DNA from: Ulota crispa
Lineage: Eukaryota; Streptophyta; Bryopsida; Orthotrichales; Orthotrichaceae
Reading direction: 5' to 3'
DNA length: 64,000 nucleotides
Assembly: GCA_963920765.1 (NCBI GenBank)
Contig: OY987249.1
Span: 8,432,817 to 8,496,816, forward strand
Positions 45,552 through 56,819 of this stretch are shown here, one piece after another. The notes below the pieces were generated by a model. The model was not told where the DNA came from and searched no databases. It saw only the letters and a list, made by a program, of their open reading frames with translations. Numbering within the stretch: the first letter of the stretch is position 1; every line of letters begins with the position of its first letter. The translations under genes and the position numbers were made by a program.

Positions 45552-47195
45552 ATGATGAAGACGATGGCTGGTACTGCAAGCCACGCTCGGCTTACGAGTC
45601 TCTCCTCGCAAGAGTCCAGTTCTTCTACAACGCCAACGATTCTATCAACATCGACGAATTTTGTGTTTAAATTCAGAGGTTTAGGGTTTAGGATAAAGAC
45701 AGGAACGGCGTCGATGTCGGGGAAGGGTGTAGTCGAAGCGGCATTACGGCCAGGTCACTTTGCGGAACCGAGTGTGACCGCCATAGCCGTGGAGGAGTAC
45801 AAGAAACAATTGACGGAGGAGGAAGCAGTGGCAGAGTACCTGGAGTCGGTCGGGATTGACACAACGAACGACCTCGAGCTTCCGCACTCACTCGCCATTG
45901 TTCGTGAGCGGGTTGAGTTTCTGCAAAAGATCGGACTGACATTAGAAGACATCAATTTCTACCCGCTCATGCTGGGATACAGCGTGAAGCGAAACCTAAT
46001 CCCGGTGCTGACGTACCTGGAGTGTCTGGGAGTGACGCCGAAGTCGCTACCGATCCTCATTCGAAAGTATCCGCAAATCCTGCACTCAAGCGTGGTGATC
46101 GACTTGCAACCTCACGTGGAGTACATGGAAGGGTTAGGGATTCAGCGTGCGGACATCGGCAGTGTGCTCACACGGTACCCGCACATATTCGGGTACAAGA
46201 TTGAAGGCACGATCAGCACGTCGACGTCGTATCTCGTCATGCTCGGTGTCAACCCTCGGAGAATGGGATTCGTCCTCACCGAAATGCCGGAGATTCTCGG
46301 CATGCGCGTCGGGAACAACTTGAAACGGAAAGTGGATTTCCTTCGAAGCTTTGGCATTCTGGAGTCCGCCATTGCGAGGATGATAGAAACGCGTCCGTAT
46401 TTCTTAGGGTTAGACTTGGCAGAGCAAATGCGACCTGCAGTAGATAGTCTTATAGAACTCGGAGTTGCGAAAGAGGATATTAGTCATGTGGTCACTCAGT
46501 TTCCAGATGTGTTGAGCCTTGATGTGAAGCGGAAACTTGGAGAGAGGCTGGCGTGGTTAACATCCGAGGTTGGTGTATGTGTGGAGGACATGGGCGTTGT
46601 CATCACCAAATTGCCGCAGATTCTTGTTATTAATACTTCAAAAGCCATTGCGAGAGTGGAGTTTTTGATGCAAGCAGGGTTGAGAGTGGAGGATGTTGGC
46701 TCCATGGTGACCAGGTGTCCGCAGTTGCTGGCAGTCAGCATTGAGAAGAATTTGCACCCGAACTTGAAGTATTTGCTGGAGACGATGGAGAGAAAGCTTG
46801 AGGATATGGTTGCGTTTCCGGCGTTCTTGTTGTATAACTTGGAGGAGGTTGTGCGACCTCGGTATGAAGCAACCGTGGAGAAGAGCGTGGATTGTAGCTT
46901 GGCTTGGATGCTGAACTGTACTGAGGAAGTGTTTCAGCAACGGCTTACGTTAGAGTACGCTGAGCAGAAGAACCAAAGCGAGGAGCCTGATGTTCCTTAT
47001 GTTGTTACTCGTCGAGCTCGGCTTACTGATGACACTGCAACTCCAGTAAACATCGAAGAAGTAGAAGAAGAAGAAGGTGAAGATGCTGAAGATGAGGAAG
47101 AAGAAGAAGAAGAAGCAGATGTTCCTTATGTCATCACACGGAGAGTATGGCCGGTGGACGATACTGAGGACGATGCACGAAGCAGGTCATTTTGA
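45552..47195 (+). CDS. MTERF4: mTERF protein of the mTERF4 (BSM/RUG2) type
   Basis: This intronless 547-residue protein is related to Arabidopsis mTERF4 (BSM/RUG2). That is an organellar RNA-binding mTERF needed for group II intron splicing and plastid gene expression. Residues 1-60 are Ser/Thr-rich and basic, like a transit peptide. Residues 95-107 (EYLESVGIDTTND) and 117-135 (RERVEFLQKIGLTLEDINF) open the helical array. About eight mTERF repeats run to residue 435, each with the P-x-I/L-L pattern (YPQIL, YPHIF, MPEIL, FPDVL, LPQIL, CPQLL). The subfamily block CSLAWMLNCTEEVFQQR is at 448-464 and is followed by an acidic tail (501-522). The tail repeats DVPYVVTRR (480-488) and DVPYVITRR (523-531). 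The ATG follows an in-frame stop at 45516-45518; MM gives a second ATG one codon on. Assignment is by remembered similarity. Confidence 0.93.
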   Translation: MMKTMAGTASHARLTSLSSQESSSSTTPTILSTSTNFVFKFRGLGFRIKTGTASMSGKGVVEAALRPGHFAEPSVTAIAVEEYKKQLTEEEAVAEYLESVGIDTTNDLELPHSLAIVRERVEFLQKIGLTLEDINFYPLMLGYSVKRNLIPVLTYLECLGVTPKSLPILIRKYPQILHSSVVIDLQPHVEYMEGLGIQRADIGSVLTRYPHIFGYKIEGTISTSTSYLVMLGVNPRRMGFVLTEMPEILGMRVGNNLKRKVDFLRSFGILESAIARMIETRPYFLGLDLAEQMRPAVDSLIELGVAKEDISHVVTQFPDVLSLDVKRKLGERLAWLTSEVGVCVEDMGVVITKLPQILVINTSKAIARVEFLMQAGLRVEDVGSMVTRCPQLLAVSIEKNLHPNLKYLLETMERKLEDMVAFPAFLLYNLEEVVRPRYEATVEKSVDCSLAWMLNCTEEVFQQRLTLEYAEQKNQSEEPDVPYVVTRRARLTDDTATPVNIEEVEEEEGEDAEDEEEEEEEADVPYVITRRVWPVDDTEDDARSRSF

Positions 47196-47495
47196 ATTTT
47201 CGAACCATCATGGCGTGGCTTCCTATGCCCCGGGGTTTTTCATTCTGGTGTGAATTTGCATGTTTGCTTACATTTAGGGTTTAGTATGATTCTGGGGTCG
47301 ATGAAGCAGATGTTCCTTCCGTCATTAGACGGAGAACATGGCCGGTGGATGATACCGAGGACGATGCACAGAGCAGGTTATTTTGAATTTTCAAACCATC
47401 AAGGCGTGGCTTCCCATGCCCCGGGGTTTTTCATTCTGGTGTGTATTTGCATGTTTGCTTACAGGGTTTAGTGTGATTGTGGGGTCGATGAAGGG
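47112..47495 (+). repeat. 191-bp tandem duplication across the mTERF stop codon
   Basis: Copy 1 (47112-47302) holds the last 28 codons and the start of the 3' region. Copy 2 (47303 to about 47495) repeats it, including GAAGCAGATGTTCCTT, ATGGCCGGTGGA and CCATGCCCCGGGGTTTTTCA equivalents, but lies wholly after the stop. 47496-47926 has no other feature. Confidence 0.93.
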
Positions 47496-47926
47496 ACTAT
47501 TTTATTTGGGTTTTGGATGTGTGTAGTGCTCTTCAACAAGACGTTTAGGGTGTTGTTACTTCATTGTTGCTCGCTTTGTATGGGTGGAGTGCTGCTCAGG
47601 TGATACTCGGTGTTATGTTCTGTGGAAGAAATTGTAAAGTTCGAAGGGGTGATGTGTCATCTGAGCAGCACTTTGTGTGGCCCTCCTGCTTTAGGTTGGA
47701 AGACCTGAAACTGTCACATTTTCATCTAGCGTCTTTCGTTTTTCAGAATATTCTTTGTTCCGGGAGTAATTGAAAGGGGATTCCAATATAACTGCATAGT
47801 TTATTTGGAGATTGCACGCAATAGGTGTCGGGTTTTCTTTGGGTAGATGACCTAAAACCAACTTAAGTTTTGATTTGATGTTTGGGTGTTGTATGTTTTC
47901 ACAATCAGTACCTACTCAATGTTTAA

Positions 47927-48849
47927 CCCCTCAATCCCTGAGTGTCCCCTCGGGGGACAAATGGGATTTTGAGCAGGTACCTATAGCCTCAATTTTTGTC
48001 CTGATTTTTTTAATTTTTTTTTAAAATAGGAAAACACATTAACTTTTGGGAAATATTATTTTTATTTCAATCAATGCCCAAAAGCAAAAGTTATGCCTAG
48101 ATAAGCAAAAATTTATGCAAATTGGGCAGCAAAAAAAATTTACAAAAACTTGAATTTTTTTAATTTTTGTTTTTTTCCTCATATGTTATAGTTTTGTCTA
48201 CATTTGAAGCTTTGATCCATTTCATTTGAACTAGTTATGAGAAAGTTATGGACAATTTTGTTTTTTGGGCACCTTAAGCATCTTCTTGAAAAAATAACTT
48301 ATAAACTTTGTTTTTGAATGCTAGTTTAACAATTTTTCAAAACAAATTGTTGGAGAGGGTGATGTTTGCTTGCTAGAACAATCTCACCATCAGGATTATT
48401 GAGTTTCAATTCCATTGCAAGGTAATTAACAATTTAAGTTTCTGTTCAATCCCATACCTTCTTCTACCTAATGTTTTTTTAAAGAATGAAAATTAAGTAA
48501 TTTTTATTTTGATTTTTTTCCAAAGATTCTCAACTCAATTTCCCACCATATAAAAATAAACCATAAAACTTTGTGGTGCAAAAATTTTAAGTTAAAAAAG
48601 TTCAAAGTCAAATAGTTTAATCATGCAAGGTGCAAAAAAGTTTGTTTTTTACGCTTTGATTACAAATATCTTGCAATCTATGCGGTCGAAGTTTTTGAAT
48701 TTTTGTTTCCACATCCTTATACCAGTTTAGTACAAGATCCTACAGTTAGATATGCAAAAAGACCAATTTTCAAAATTTTATACTCTTTACAATAAAAATG
48801 GCAATTTTGAGTGTCTTTTGACAAAATAAAGGCCCCAAGAATTTAGGGG
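47927..48849. mobile_element. F1 MITE, long form
   Basis: TTAACCCCTCAATCCC at the left and AGAATTTAGGGGTTAA at the right bound 923 bp. It is related to 4860-5789 and 7317-8227. The following 48854-49428 contains nothing recognised. Confidence 0.8.
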
Positions 48850-49430
48850 TTAAGAAGTTTTAGGGTTTTGGGAATTGGATTCCAGTAGCTTGTAGGTCAT
48901 TGTGGACTTCGTGCACCAACTTTGTAGGTGTAGGATTCTCAAATGTATGCTATTGATGCCTTCAATTCCATTTGCAAGGTTCTTGTCTTTTTCTCTTTTT
49001 TTGTTGATGGCCTCAATTTGTTAACCGCGAGCATTTGGCTGTAGATCTTATTGCCACCGTTGCTAATGAATATGTGTCATTGGCTTTATCTATGCTCTCC
49101 ATGGTGAAGGAAAAAGTTGAGATTATTTCTCTATTTATTTAACATCATTTGGCAATGTAAAAGGTTTCACTGTGTGAAAGTGGAAGCAAAATGTTTTTGT
49201 TGTTGAAGCTTGAAAACTTGATAAGGAGGCGTATTAGAGTAGTTAGTGAAACAAGTTCAACAAGTCCTGACAACGTTCTTCTTCATCCCATCTTTGCATG
49301 AACCAAGAAATAAAATTCCATTTTTCGACGTGGACCACAAAAACCTTATGTGACATTGTACGTCAATGCAGAATAATATTATTTAAAACATATGTATATT
49401 TTATGGACCAACACATGGGACAATCAAGTA

Positions 49431-49831
49431 AGGTAGTACGCTCGAAAACCGCCCATCTAAGGGCTCATCCCTCTTTTTCATGGTCTTCCGTGGATTGGAG
49501 GGTTTTTAGTTCATTTTTCAGACAAAGAGAAATAGATGTTGAATGCAACACAAGTTGTTTCATATTTTTTGAAGCATTTTTGAGTTACTTACGAATTCTT
49601 AAAGTGCATGTGTCATAAGTCCCTATTAATATCTTTGGATCTTCCAAGAACCGTTCACTTGTAAGTTGTGAAGAGATCTGAGAAAGCAAGGAGAATGATC
49701 GGCTCTTGCAATTAAAAACAAATTTTCTTCCATGCATTCAATGAGTTGTAAGAGGCTAATGTAAGAACCACCAGTCCACCATTTCACAACAAGCTACTGG
49801 ATGGTTTGTAATGAGCTCGAGCGTACTACCT
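49431..49831. mobile_element. F2 MITE
   Basis: The ends AGGTAGTACGCTCGA and TCGAGCGTACTACCT are inverted repeats with TA outside. It is 401 bp. Confidence 0.9.
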
Positions 49832-50269
49832 TACAACCAATGAAACCGAAATTGTCAAGCGATTGTGAATTGAAAAGAGCTTTGGGGCTTCTAATTCTAT
49901 GGCCTTCGAGGTGGAGACTTCCAGAACTCTTTCTTTACGGACTGATATTTGGCTGCACGTACCGAGAACTACCGACATTAAACGGTATCACCATTTGTAA
50001 GCAAGGTCTTAACAGTTCATCCCACGATTACAAATCATGCCGTTGAGTGAACATTTACAGTCTTCTTAACAAAGTATATTCAAAACAAAAGGGCCTAGTT
50101 CAGCGACAAAAACCTATACCACTAGTAGAAAACTCCTTCCAAAACAACAGAAAACCAACAGTTTTTTGTTGATTTGGGCACTTGCTCACGCTAATTGATT
50201 AATTTAACAGAATTTTGTAAAAAACTAAATACGTTCTGTTGATTTGGACACCACTGTTTAAATCAACAG

Positions 50270-51260
50270 AAATTTTGGAATCTTTTAAAGATAATTTGGG
50301 AATTTTTTGTGAATCTTTAAGAATCTTCAAGAATCTTTTGGGAATCATTGAGAATCTTTTTAGGATTTTTAAGAATATTTAAGAATCTTTTTGAGATTTT
50401 AGAATCTTTGAGAATCTTTTAGGAATCTTCATGAATCTTTAGAAATCTTTCAGAATCTTTTCAAGCTTTTTTGAAATCTTTGATAATGTTTGAGAACAAT
50501 TGAGAATCTTTGAGAATCTTTGAGAATGTTTGAGAATGTTTAAGAATCTTTTTAAAATCTTTAAGAATCTTTTGGAATCTTTTCAAGTTTTTTTGGAATC
50601 TTTGAGAATGTTTGAGAACAATTGAGAATCTTTGAAGATCTTTGAGAATATTTAAGAATCTTTTTGGAATCTTTGAGAATCTTTTGGAATTTTTGGGAAC
50701 CTTTTCAAGTTTTTTTGGGAATCTTCAAGAATGTTTGAGAACAATTGAGAATCTTTGAGAATCTTTGAGAATCTTTGAAAATCTTTGAGAATCTTTGAGA
50801 ATCTTTTTAGAATCTTTGAGAATCTTTTGGAATTTTTGGGAATCTTTTCAAGTTTTTTTGGAATCTTATAAAATCTTTGAGAATCTTTGAGAATCTTTGA
50901 GAATCTTTTAGGAATCTTTGAGAACTTTTTGGAATCTTTGGAAATCTTTTCAAGTTTTTTGGAATCTTTGAGAATGTTTGAGAACAATTGAGGATCTTTG
51001 AGAATCTTTGGGAATCTTTGAGAATCTTTTTGAAATCTTTGAAAATCTTTTGGAATCTTTGAGAATCTTTTCAAGTTTTTTTGGAATCTTTGAAAATGTT
51101 TGAGAACAATTGAGAATCTTTGAGAATCTTTGAGAATCTTTGGGAATCTTTTGAGAATCCTTTTTGAAATTTAAAAAATCTTTGAAAATCTCTAAGAATT
51201 TTCAAGAACCTTTTTGGAATCTTTGAAAATCTTTTTAAAATCTTTATGGAATTTGTTAAA
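50270..51260. repeat. GAATCTTTGA minisatellite inside the CACTA element
   Basis: About 1 kb of GAATCTTTGA and TTTGAGAATC units (10-13 bp) is built into higher-order blocks that recur at roughly 110-140 bp and are marked by TTTTCAAGTTTTTTTGGAAT and GAGAACAATTGAG. The 140-codon minus-strand frame (KIPKDSQRF) is its translation. Confidence 0.95.
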
Positions 51261-52096
51261 GTACTTCAAAATACTTATAGAAATAGAATCTCTTAGACTG
51301 AATTAGAGTCCTTTAGGAATCTTTTTGTAAATCATCAAAATACTTTCAAAAAAACTATCACAATAGTTTAGGTTTGTTTTTGAAATCTTTCTAAAATCTT
51401 TTTGGACCTCATTAAATTTTTTTGAAGTTTTCAAAAATAAAAGAAGTTTTCAAAAAAAAGAATCTTTTAGAAGTTTGAGTGTACATTGATTGGTTTTATT
51501 TTCTTTACTTTTCACAATTTGGTTAGATTTAAAGTTAGCAGCCTTTAAAGTCAAGTAAAAACATGACCATAATAACAAAAAACTCAACATTTTTTTGTTG
51601 ATCTACATACTTTTGGACACAACTTCACTAATTCAACAAAATTTTATATAAAAAGTACAACATTTTGTTGTTTTAAATACCAAAATTTCTTTACAAACAA
51701 ATATAAATGATGCTCCTCAATTCTTTGAAGAAAGCATAAATGTCCCTTAAGGATTAAAAGTACCAAAAATATCTTTGTGTTACATGATAACCAAGTGTAT
51801 AGTTTAATGCAAATTCTTACAAGAAACCAAAGGTGATTTTTACATTTCAAATAACACAAGGATATATTTAACATTTCAAAATAGAAGAGTTGTTTTATTA
51901 ATTTTCCAAAATAATAGGAGTATAATTGATATTCCTACAAAAAATAAGGACTACTTTTTATGTTTCACATGTTTTTGGCGTAAACTTGATATTTTGAAAG
52001 ACTTAAAGGATATTTTTAGTATTTTTCCTTCTATTACTAACCAAATGAATTAAAAAAAAACAATCTTATAAAATATTTTTATAAGCTTTAAAAGAT

Positions 52097-52507
52097 GGGA
52101 ATTGATATGTGTACCACACCCTTCCAATTACTATACCACACCATAAGGTAAATTTTAGATTTCTACCATCAAAAAGCTGAATTTGAAAATTTTGAATTCA
52201 GATTTGGACTTAGAGACCATGGTATTGTCTAGAACCATAAAAAAAGTTGCAATTCAACAACCCCCAATGAAAAAGTTTAGTTAGGGAGAAAATTGTTAAT
52301 TTTACTTTTGTTTGTAAAAAAAGATAAGCTTTTTCATTGGGTGTTGTTAAATTGCAACTTTTTTTATGGTCCTAGACAATATCATGGTCTCTAAGTTCAA
52401 GTTTGAATTCAAAATTCTCAAACTCAAATTTTTGATGGTAGAAATCTAAAATTTATCCCAAGGGTGTGGTACAATAGTTCAAATGGTGTGGTTCACATAT
52501 TAATGCC
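52097..52507. mobile_element. F5 MITE nested in the CACTA element
   Basis: It begins GGGAATTGATATGTG and ends CACATATTAATGCCC, with the internal palindrome blocks TTTCTACCATCAAAAAGCTG and its complement. It matches 14937-15350 and 34975-35378. Confidence 0.88.
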
Positions 52508-53019
52508 CTTACAAAATATCCAAAACTATTCAAAAGTCAATAGAATTTTGATTTTATAATTGCAAGGATTTAATTTCGTAACTTTTCACGACTTCATGTT
52601 ATTTGAAGCTATCAAACTATGGAGGCTATTTTTATAGAATAAGGTTCTTATTATAAAAAAACTAGCACTAAATAATAATTATTAATGAATCCAACTTTTG
52701 CCCACAACAATCCTTTTGAGATTTGTGAATTCCAAAAAAAAATTATAAACAAAATCAAAAAGATGGAGATAAACAATTTATATAAAATTTCTAAACACCT
52801 TCATTGATTTTAGCTCATAACTTTTGATAAAAAGATGGAAATCTAAAAAAACTTGTTGGAGGTGAAAAGAAAACACATTTACCAACTTTTTTTAGTTTTA
52901 AGTTTTTTGAAAAAAAGTCTTTTAATGGGCAGAAATAGCCTCCAAAGTCTACTGAGTTACTAAAAACATGAACATTTAATGTACAAATAGAATTAAGATA
53001 CTAATGTATGCATGTGCAT

Positions 53020-53165
53020 TTGTACATTCTCTAGTGGTTTTGAGAATGTGCTAAGGTTGTGGAGTGTGAGAGGAGAGGTGGAGGGTTCAAACCCCGCTGT
53101 CGGCAGTTGCCTAGAAGTTCGGGCAGCTGCCCAAAAAGTTCGGGCAGCTGCCCATCCCCCTAAAA
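53020..53165 (+). other. tRNA-like (possible SINE head) segment
   Basis: GGAGGGTTCAAACCCCGC resembles the T-arm and B box of a tRNA, and TCTCTAGTGG about 55 bp upstream could be a weak A box. No cloverleaf closes. A SINE remnant picked up by the CACTA element is the likeliest reading. GTTCGGGCAGCTGCCC is then repeated. Confidence 0.35.
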
Positions 53166-53629
53166 AGTTCACATTTTTGTAAAATAATAACAAATTCTAT
53201 GAAAAAAGAATTTAAAAATGAAAAGAATTAGAATTGAACAACATAAAACACGTAGTAGAAATCAACAACAAATTAACAAAAAACTGTAAGTAATCAACAG
53301 AAAATCAACAGAAAAGTACCCAAATCAACTTGACCAAATTCACAGAAAAAATCAACAGTTTTTGGTTGAAATTCTGTTGATTTTGTGCTGAATTTTCTAC
53401 TAGTGTACCAAATAGTGCATTTAGGATTTTAGGTTTAGGTTGCTCCATATTAATTTCTTGACATTTTACACTATTTGAACATTAACCAAGCATACACTTG
53501 ACATTTCACACTATTTGAACATTTATCAAGTATACAATAATTATTGTGATAATCAACAGAAGAAGCAAGCAAAGGTTGGGCATTTGCAACATGTGTCACA
53601 ACTAGGGAGTAGAGAAGTTGGAAATTTAA

Positions 53630-53864
53630 CCCCTAAAGGATCAAGGAACCCTTTGCAACTAGTACAATACGGTGTATTTTTCTTGTATTTGGAGTGCATC
53701 CACACCTTTATTACATTTGAGATTAACAAAAAAGTTAGAATATAGATCAATGCTGTTCTAATGAGGTAGTCAAGATCCCAAATTAAAAATAAATTATTGG
53801 TAGCAAATGTCAGTTATATAACAACGCACATACTATGTAATATAGTAGCTTAGTCGTTTAAGGG
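53630..53864. mobile_element. F1 MITE, intact relative of 14.7 kb
   Basis: The ends CCCCTAAAGGATCAAGG and TTTAAGGG lie inside TTAA on both sides, and it is 235 bp. It is the empty-site counterpart of 14731-15382. A 46-bp direct repeat (TTGACATTTYACACTATTTG) lies just before it at 53458-53531. Confidence 0.82.
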
Positions 53865-53869
53865 TTAAA

Positions 53870-54865
53870 CAAAATTAGGAATTATTGTAGCATAAAGAGA
53901 GTTGCATGCCCCTCTAAATGACCAAGAGGGAGTCATGAGGTATCTTTGCCAAGGTAAGGCAATCCTCTTCAATCTATGCGACTAGCTCCTCCTCTCAAGA
54001 ATGGAGAAATTGAAGTTTCTTCTTCACCATCTCCAAGAGGACCTCCATTTAATACCCTAGACTAGTCCGTCTTCAATTTTGCAGCTAAGATATAGCTCAT
54101 CTATACTAATAATAGGCTTGGTTCCATTAGATGGGTAGTTGGGTGTCTATAATAGAATAAAATCTCTATTAGTTAGGTAGTTGGGTGTTGCTCCAAGAAG
54201 ATTAAGTGGTGGTTATGTGGCGGTTATTCTTGTTTTTATGGTTATGTGGCTGTTATGGTTGTCCTTGGGGATGGGGTATACATGGGAATAGGGGGTGGAG
54301 CGTGTAGGTAGGCATAGTACAGGTGAGCTCATTGAAATAGAAAGGAGAAAAAGTTTGAAGAAGGTGGTTATGAGGAAGGTCATGTTAAATTTTTTGCAAG
54401 GACCCCCTTCTGTGATGGCCTCCGCCGGAACGGCGGGTACAAGGGTCCACTAGAGCTCTTGTAACATACCACATTTAATTGATTTTGGACTATTCATGTA
54501 GTTATGAATTCTTTGTACAAAACATAGGAAAATCTCCATATGTCAAGGGGCACGTATCTCTTAATGTTTTACTCATGTACCTATATATTCTAAATACATC
54601 TCCTAACGTCTTGAACATATATCTTGATTTTCACCACATCTCTTGATATTTTCAACAATACCATTATTATTTTTAGATTTTGCATAATCTAGGTATAGTT
54701 AAATGTGACACTAACATTCATGCTTATCGTTTTTGACTCACAATTGGTGTTATATTCCATTTTGGAGCACATTAGAAAGCATTCTAATAGTGAATTGAGC
54801 AGTAGAGACTGATTTGGCTTTGTTTTAGTTGCTTTGAAAGCTTGCTCTCGTGGTCGATATCTGCT
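53870..54865. other. Gene-free stretch
   Basis: There are short direct repeats (TTAGRTAGGTAGTTGGGTG, 54130-54190) and one small GC-rich patch (54405-54440, CCTCCGCCGGAACGGCGGG, able to form a hairpin). No coding region is recognised. Confidence 0.45.
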
Positions 54866-54869
54866 TTAA

Positions 54870-55783
54870 CCCCTAAAGGACCAAGCAAAATTTTCACCAA
54901 AAACTCTTCAAATCTGCCGTTTTTAGAGCGTCAACCAAATTTGAATATAAAAACATTTTTATGCATATGTGATCATAGGATCTTGTAGAAAAATGGTTTT
55001 AGAAGATGTGGAAAAAATTTCAGAGTTTTCCACCACGTGGATTGGAAGATAGAATGGTTTGAATATTCAAGAACGTCTTGTGAAAAACTGGGCAGCTACC
55101 CTTGGGAAGGTGAAATTCCTAAGGAAAAAAGGTCATGTGGGTGGTGCTTTTCTAAATTCCTTATTCCACTTAAGTAAAGTACATGTTTAAAAAGTTTCAA
55201 ATCATTTGGAGTTGTATAACATATGGAAAAAAATTAGTAAGTAAAATGAAGTAGAGAATGATTCAAAACATTAGATTGTTAAGAATTTAATTATGGAAAT
55301 GGAAAATGCCAATCCCAATGGTCATAATGTTGTCATAAACAATCTTCATCCTTTGGTTTTGTTCTTTTTCAAAAATGTTGAAAATTGAGTAAAATATAGG
55401 ACTTCAAAGTTTATTTTGGAGTAGAAAATCCATAATTGCCTGTAAATAGAAAATCCTCATAACTTTTGTCTTGTTGATCCAAACGGAATGGTTCAAAGCC
55501 TCCTACATTCACATAAATATCCTAAACCCATTTGAAATTTTGTTTTAGAAATTAGTGTTTTTTAGAAATCTGCCCAAGCTGTCCGACGAACTTAAAAAAC
55601 AACATACTAGAAATAACTTTTTACTCATAATTCCAAATGTCATGAAATTGAGTGCATATTAAAGATAAACCTGGTCCCCACATTCTCTTGAAATTTCAGC
55701 CTAAAATATGAAAAGCTCCAATCACAAGTACCTGCCCAAAATTGCTATGTTTCGAAAAAATGGGGTTTGGTCCTTTAGGGGTT
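54870..55783. mobile_element. F1 MITE, long form
   Basis: TTAACCCCTAAAGGACCAAG and TTGGTCCTTTAGGGGTTAA bound 914 bp. It is the inverted counterpart of 7317-8227, including TTCCACCACGTGGATTGGAA. An F2 element abuts its right end. Confidence 0.9.
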
Positions 55784-55784
55784 A

Positions 55785-56200
55785 AGGTAGAAGCACCCAA
55801 AAGCGACACTTATCTTAGATGTGGTAATTTGGAGGGTCCAGTGAGAATGTAAGGACATGTGATTGTTAGGAAATAGGTACATATTCAAGCAAATTTATTT
55901 TTGGAATTTTTTGAGATTGTATGAATAAATTATGAATTGTTGGAGGTAACCCCTTAGATTGACCTATTGTGAACACTAGACCCCTGAAAAAGCAACAACA
56001 AAAAAACTATGTCATGATAACAAAAAAACCATGTCACACCCAATCATAAACCGGCACTTATACAATTTCCATTCCCTTATACCAACTTGTGTGTCTGATT
56101 TGGATGCATACATGTCTTGTCTAGGTATGGGAATGCTTACTTTTAGGTTTAATTTTAGATGTCGCTAAACGGCTAATGTTGCTTATGGGTGCTTCTACCT
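55785..56200. mobile_element. F2 MITE abutting an F1 element
   Basis: The ends AGGTAGAAGCACCCAAAAGC and GCTTATGGGTGCTTCTACCT are inverted repeats with TA outside. It is 416 bp. Its left end overlaps the terminal TTAA of the F1 element. Confidence 0.88.
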
Positions 56201-56492
56201 TAGTGTGAACAGGAACGAGATCGTCACGTGGCTTGGTTGGTTGCCAATGAACCTCGGAGCAGTGTTGCAAACTTCAGCAAGAGTGCATGAGCGAATATTT
56301 TGTCCACGGATTCTGTGGTACATTTCTTTTAGCAATGAAACAAAACAATTTTCTGCCCTCTTCGGAGGGATGCCAACGTTGGTATGGATTCGACTCCGTA
56401 TTTGGCGGATGTTTGGTTTACAATTTTGAGTTTGGTAGTCTGCTCGTTTACCAATGTCAAAAGAATGCCATGGTAGTTTACAGTTAGACCTA

Positions 56493-56819
56493 AGGTAGGA
56501 GGCTCATAAATGGAGCATCTAAGGTCTGAAACTGAATTTTGGGTAGGTGAAATCCCTTGAAATGATTTTTAGTAAATTTTCCTTGAAAGATAAGAAGAAT
56601 CCGCATCTAACCCAAGTTGTTTCATATTTTTTGGAATTTTGTGAAATTAGTTATGAATGTTTGAAGTGGAAAGGCCATAGGGCTCTAAAATGGAGCACCT
56701 CCTCAAATGTATATGAGTTGTACATTGTTGAAGGGTTATGAAAAACAAGATGTAGAAAAATAGTACATTTGAGGAGGTGCTCTAAATTTGAGCCTGCTTC
56801 AAATTTGAGCTTCCTACCT
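56493..56819. mobile_element. F2 MITE
   Basis: The ends AGGTAGGAGGCTCATAAATG and ATTTGAGCTTCCTACCT are inverted repeats with TA on both sides. It is 327 bp. The left part matches 6366 onward. The following 56822-57712 has no recognised feature. Confidence 0.85.

Larger units (their letters stand above)
50120..53405. mobile_element. Non-autonomous CACTA transposon
   Basis: The termini CACTAGTAGAAAA and TTTTCTACTAGTG are perfect 13-bp inverted repeats of the En/Spm (CACTA) type. The flanking triplet TAC at 50117-50119 and 53406-53408 is a perfect 3-bp target duplication. Both subterminal regions are rich in TCAACAGAA/TTCTGTTGA motifs, as expected for transposase-binding sites. No transposase frame remains. 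It contains a 1-kb minisatellite, an F5 MITE and a tRNA-like segment. Confidence 0.93.

Noticed and set aside
50652..51074. 140-codon minus-strand frame with KIPKDSQRF repeats
   Set aside because: Translation of the GAATCTTTGA minisatellite inside the CACTA element.
53020..53165. A genuine tRNA gene
   Set aside because: A B-box-like segment is present, but no acceptor stem, anticodon arm or full cloverleaf can be drawn.
53870..54865. Possible retrotransposon remnant
   Set aside because: No reverse transcriptase, protease or integrase motif and no LTR pair could be seen.
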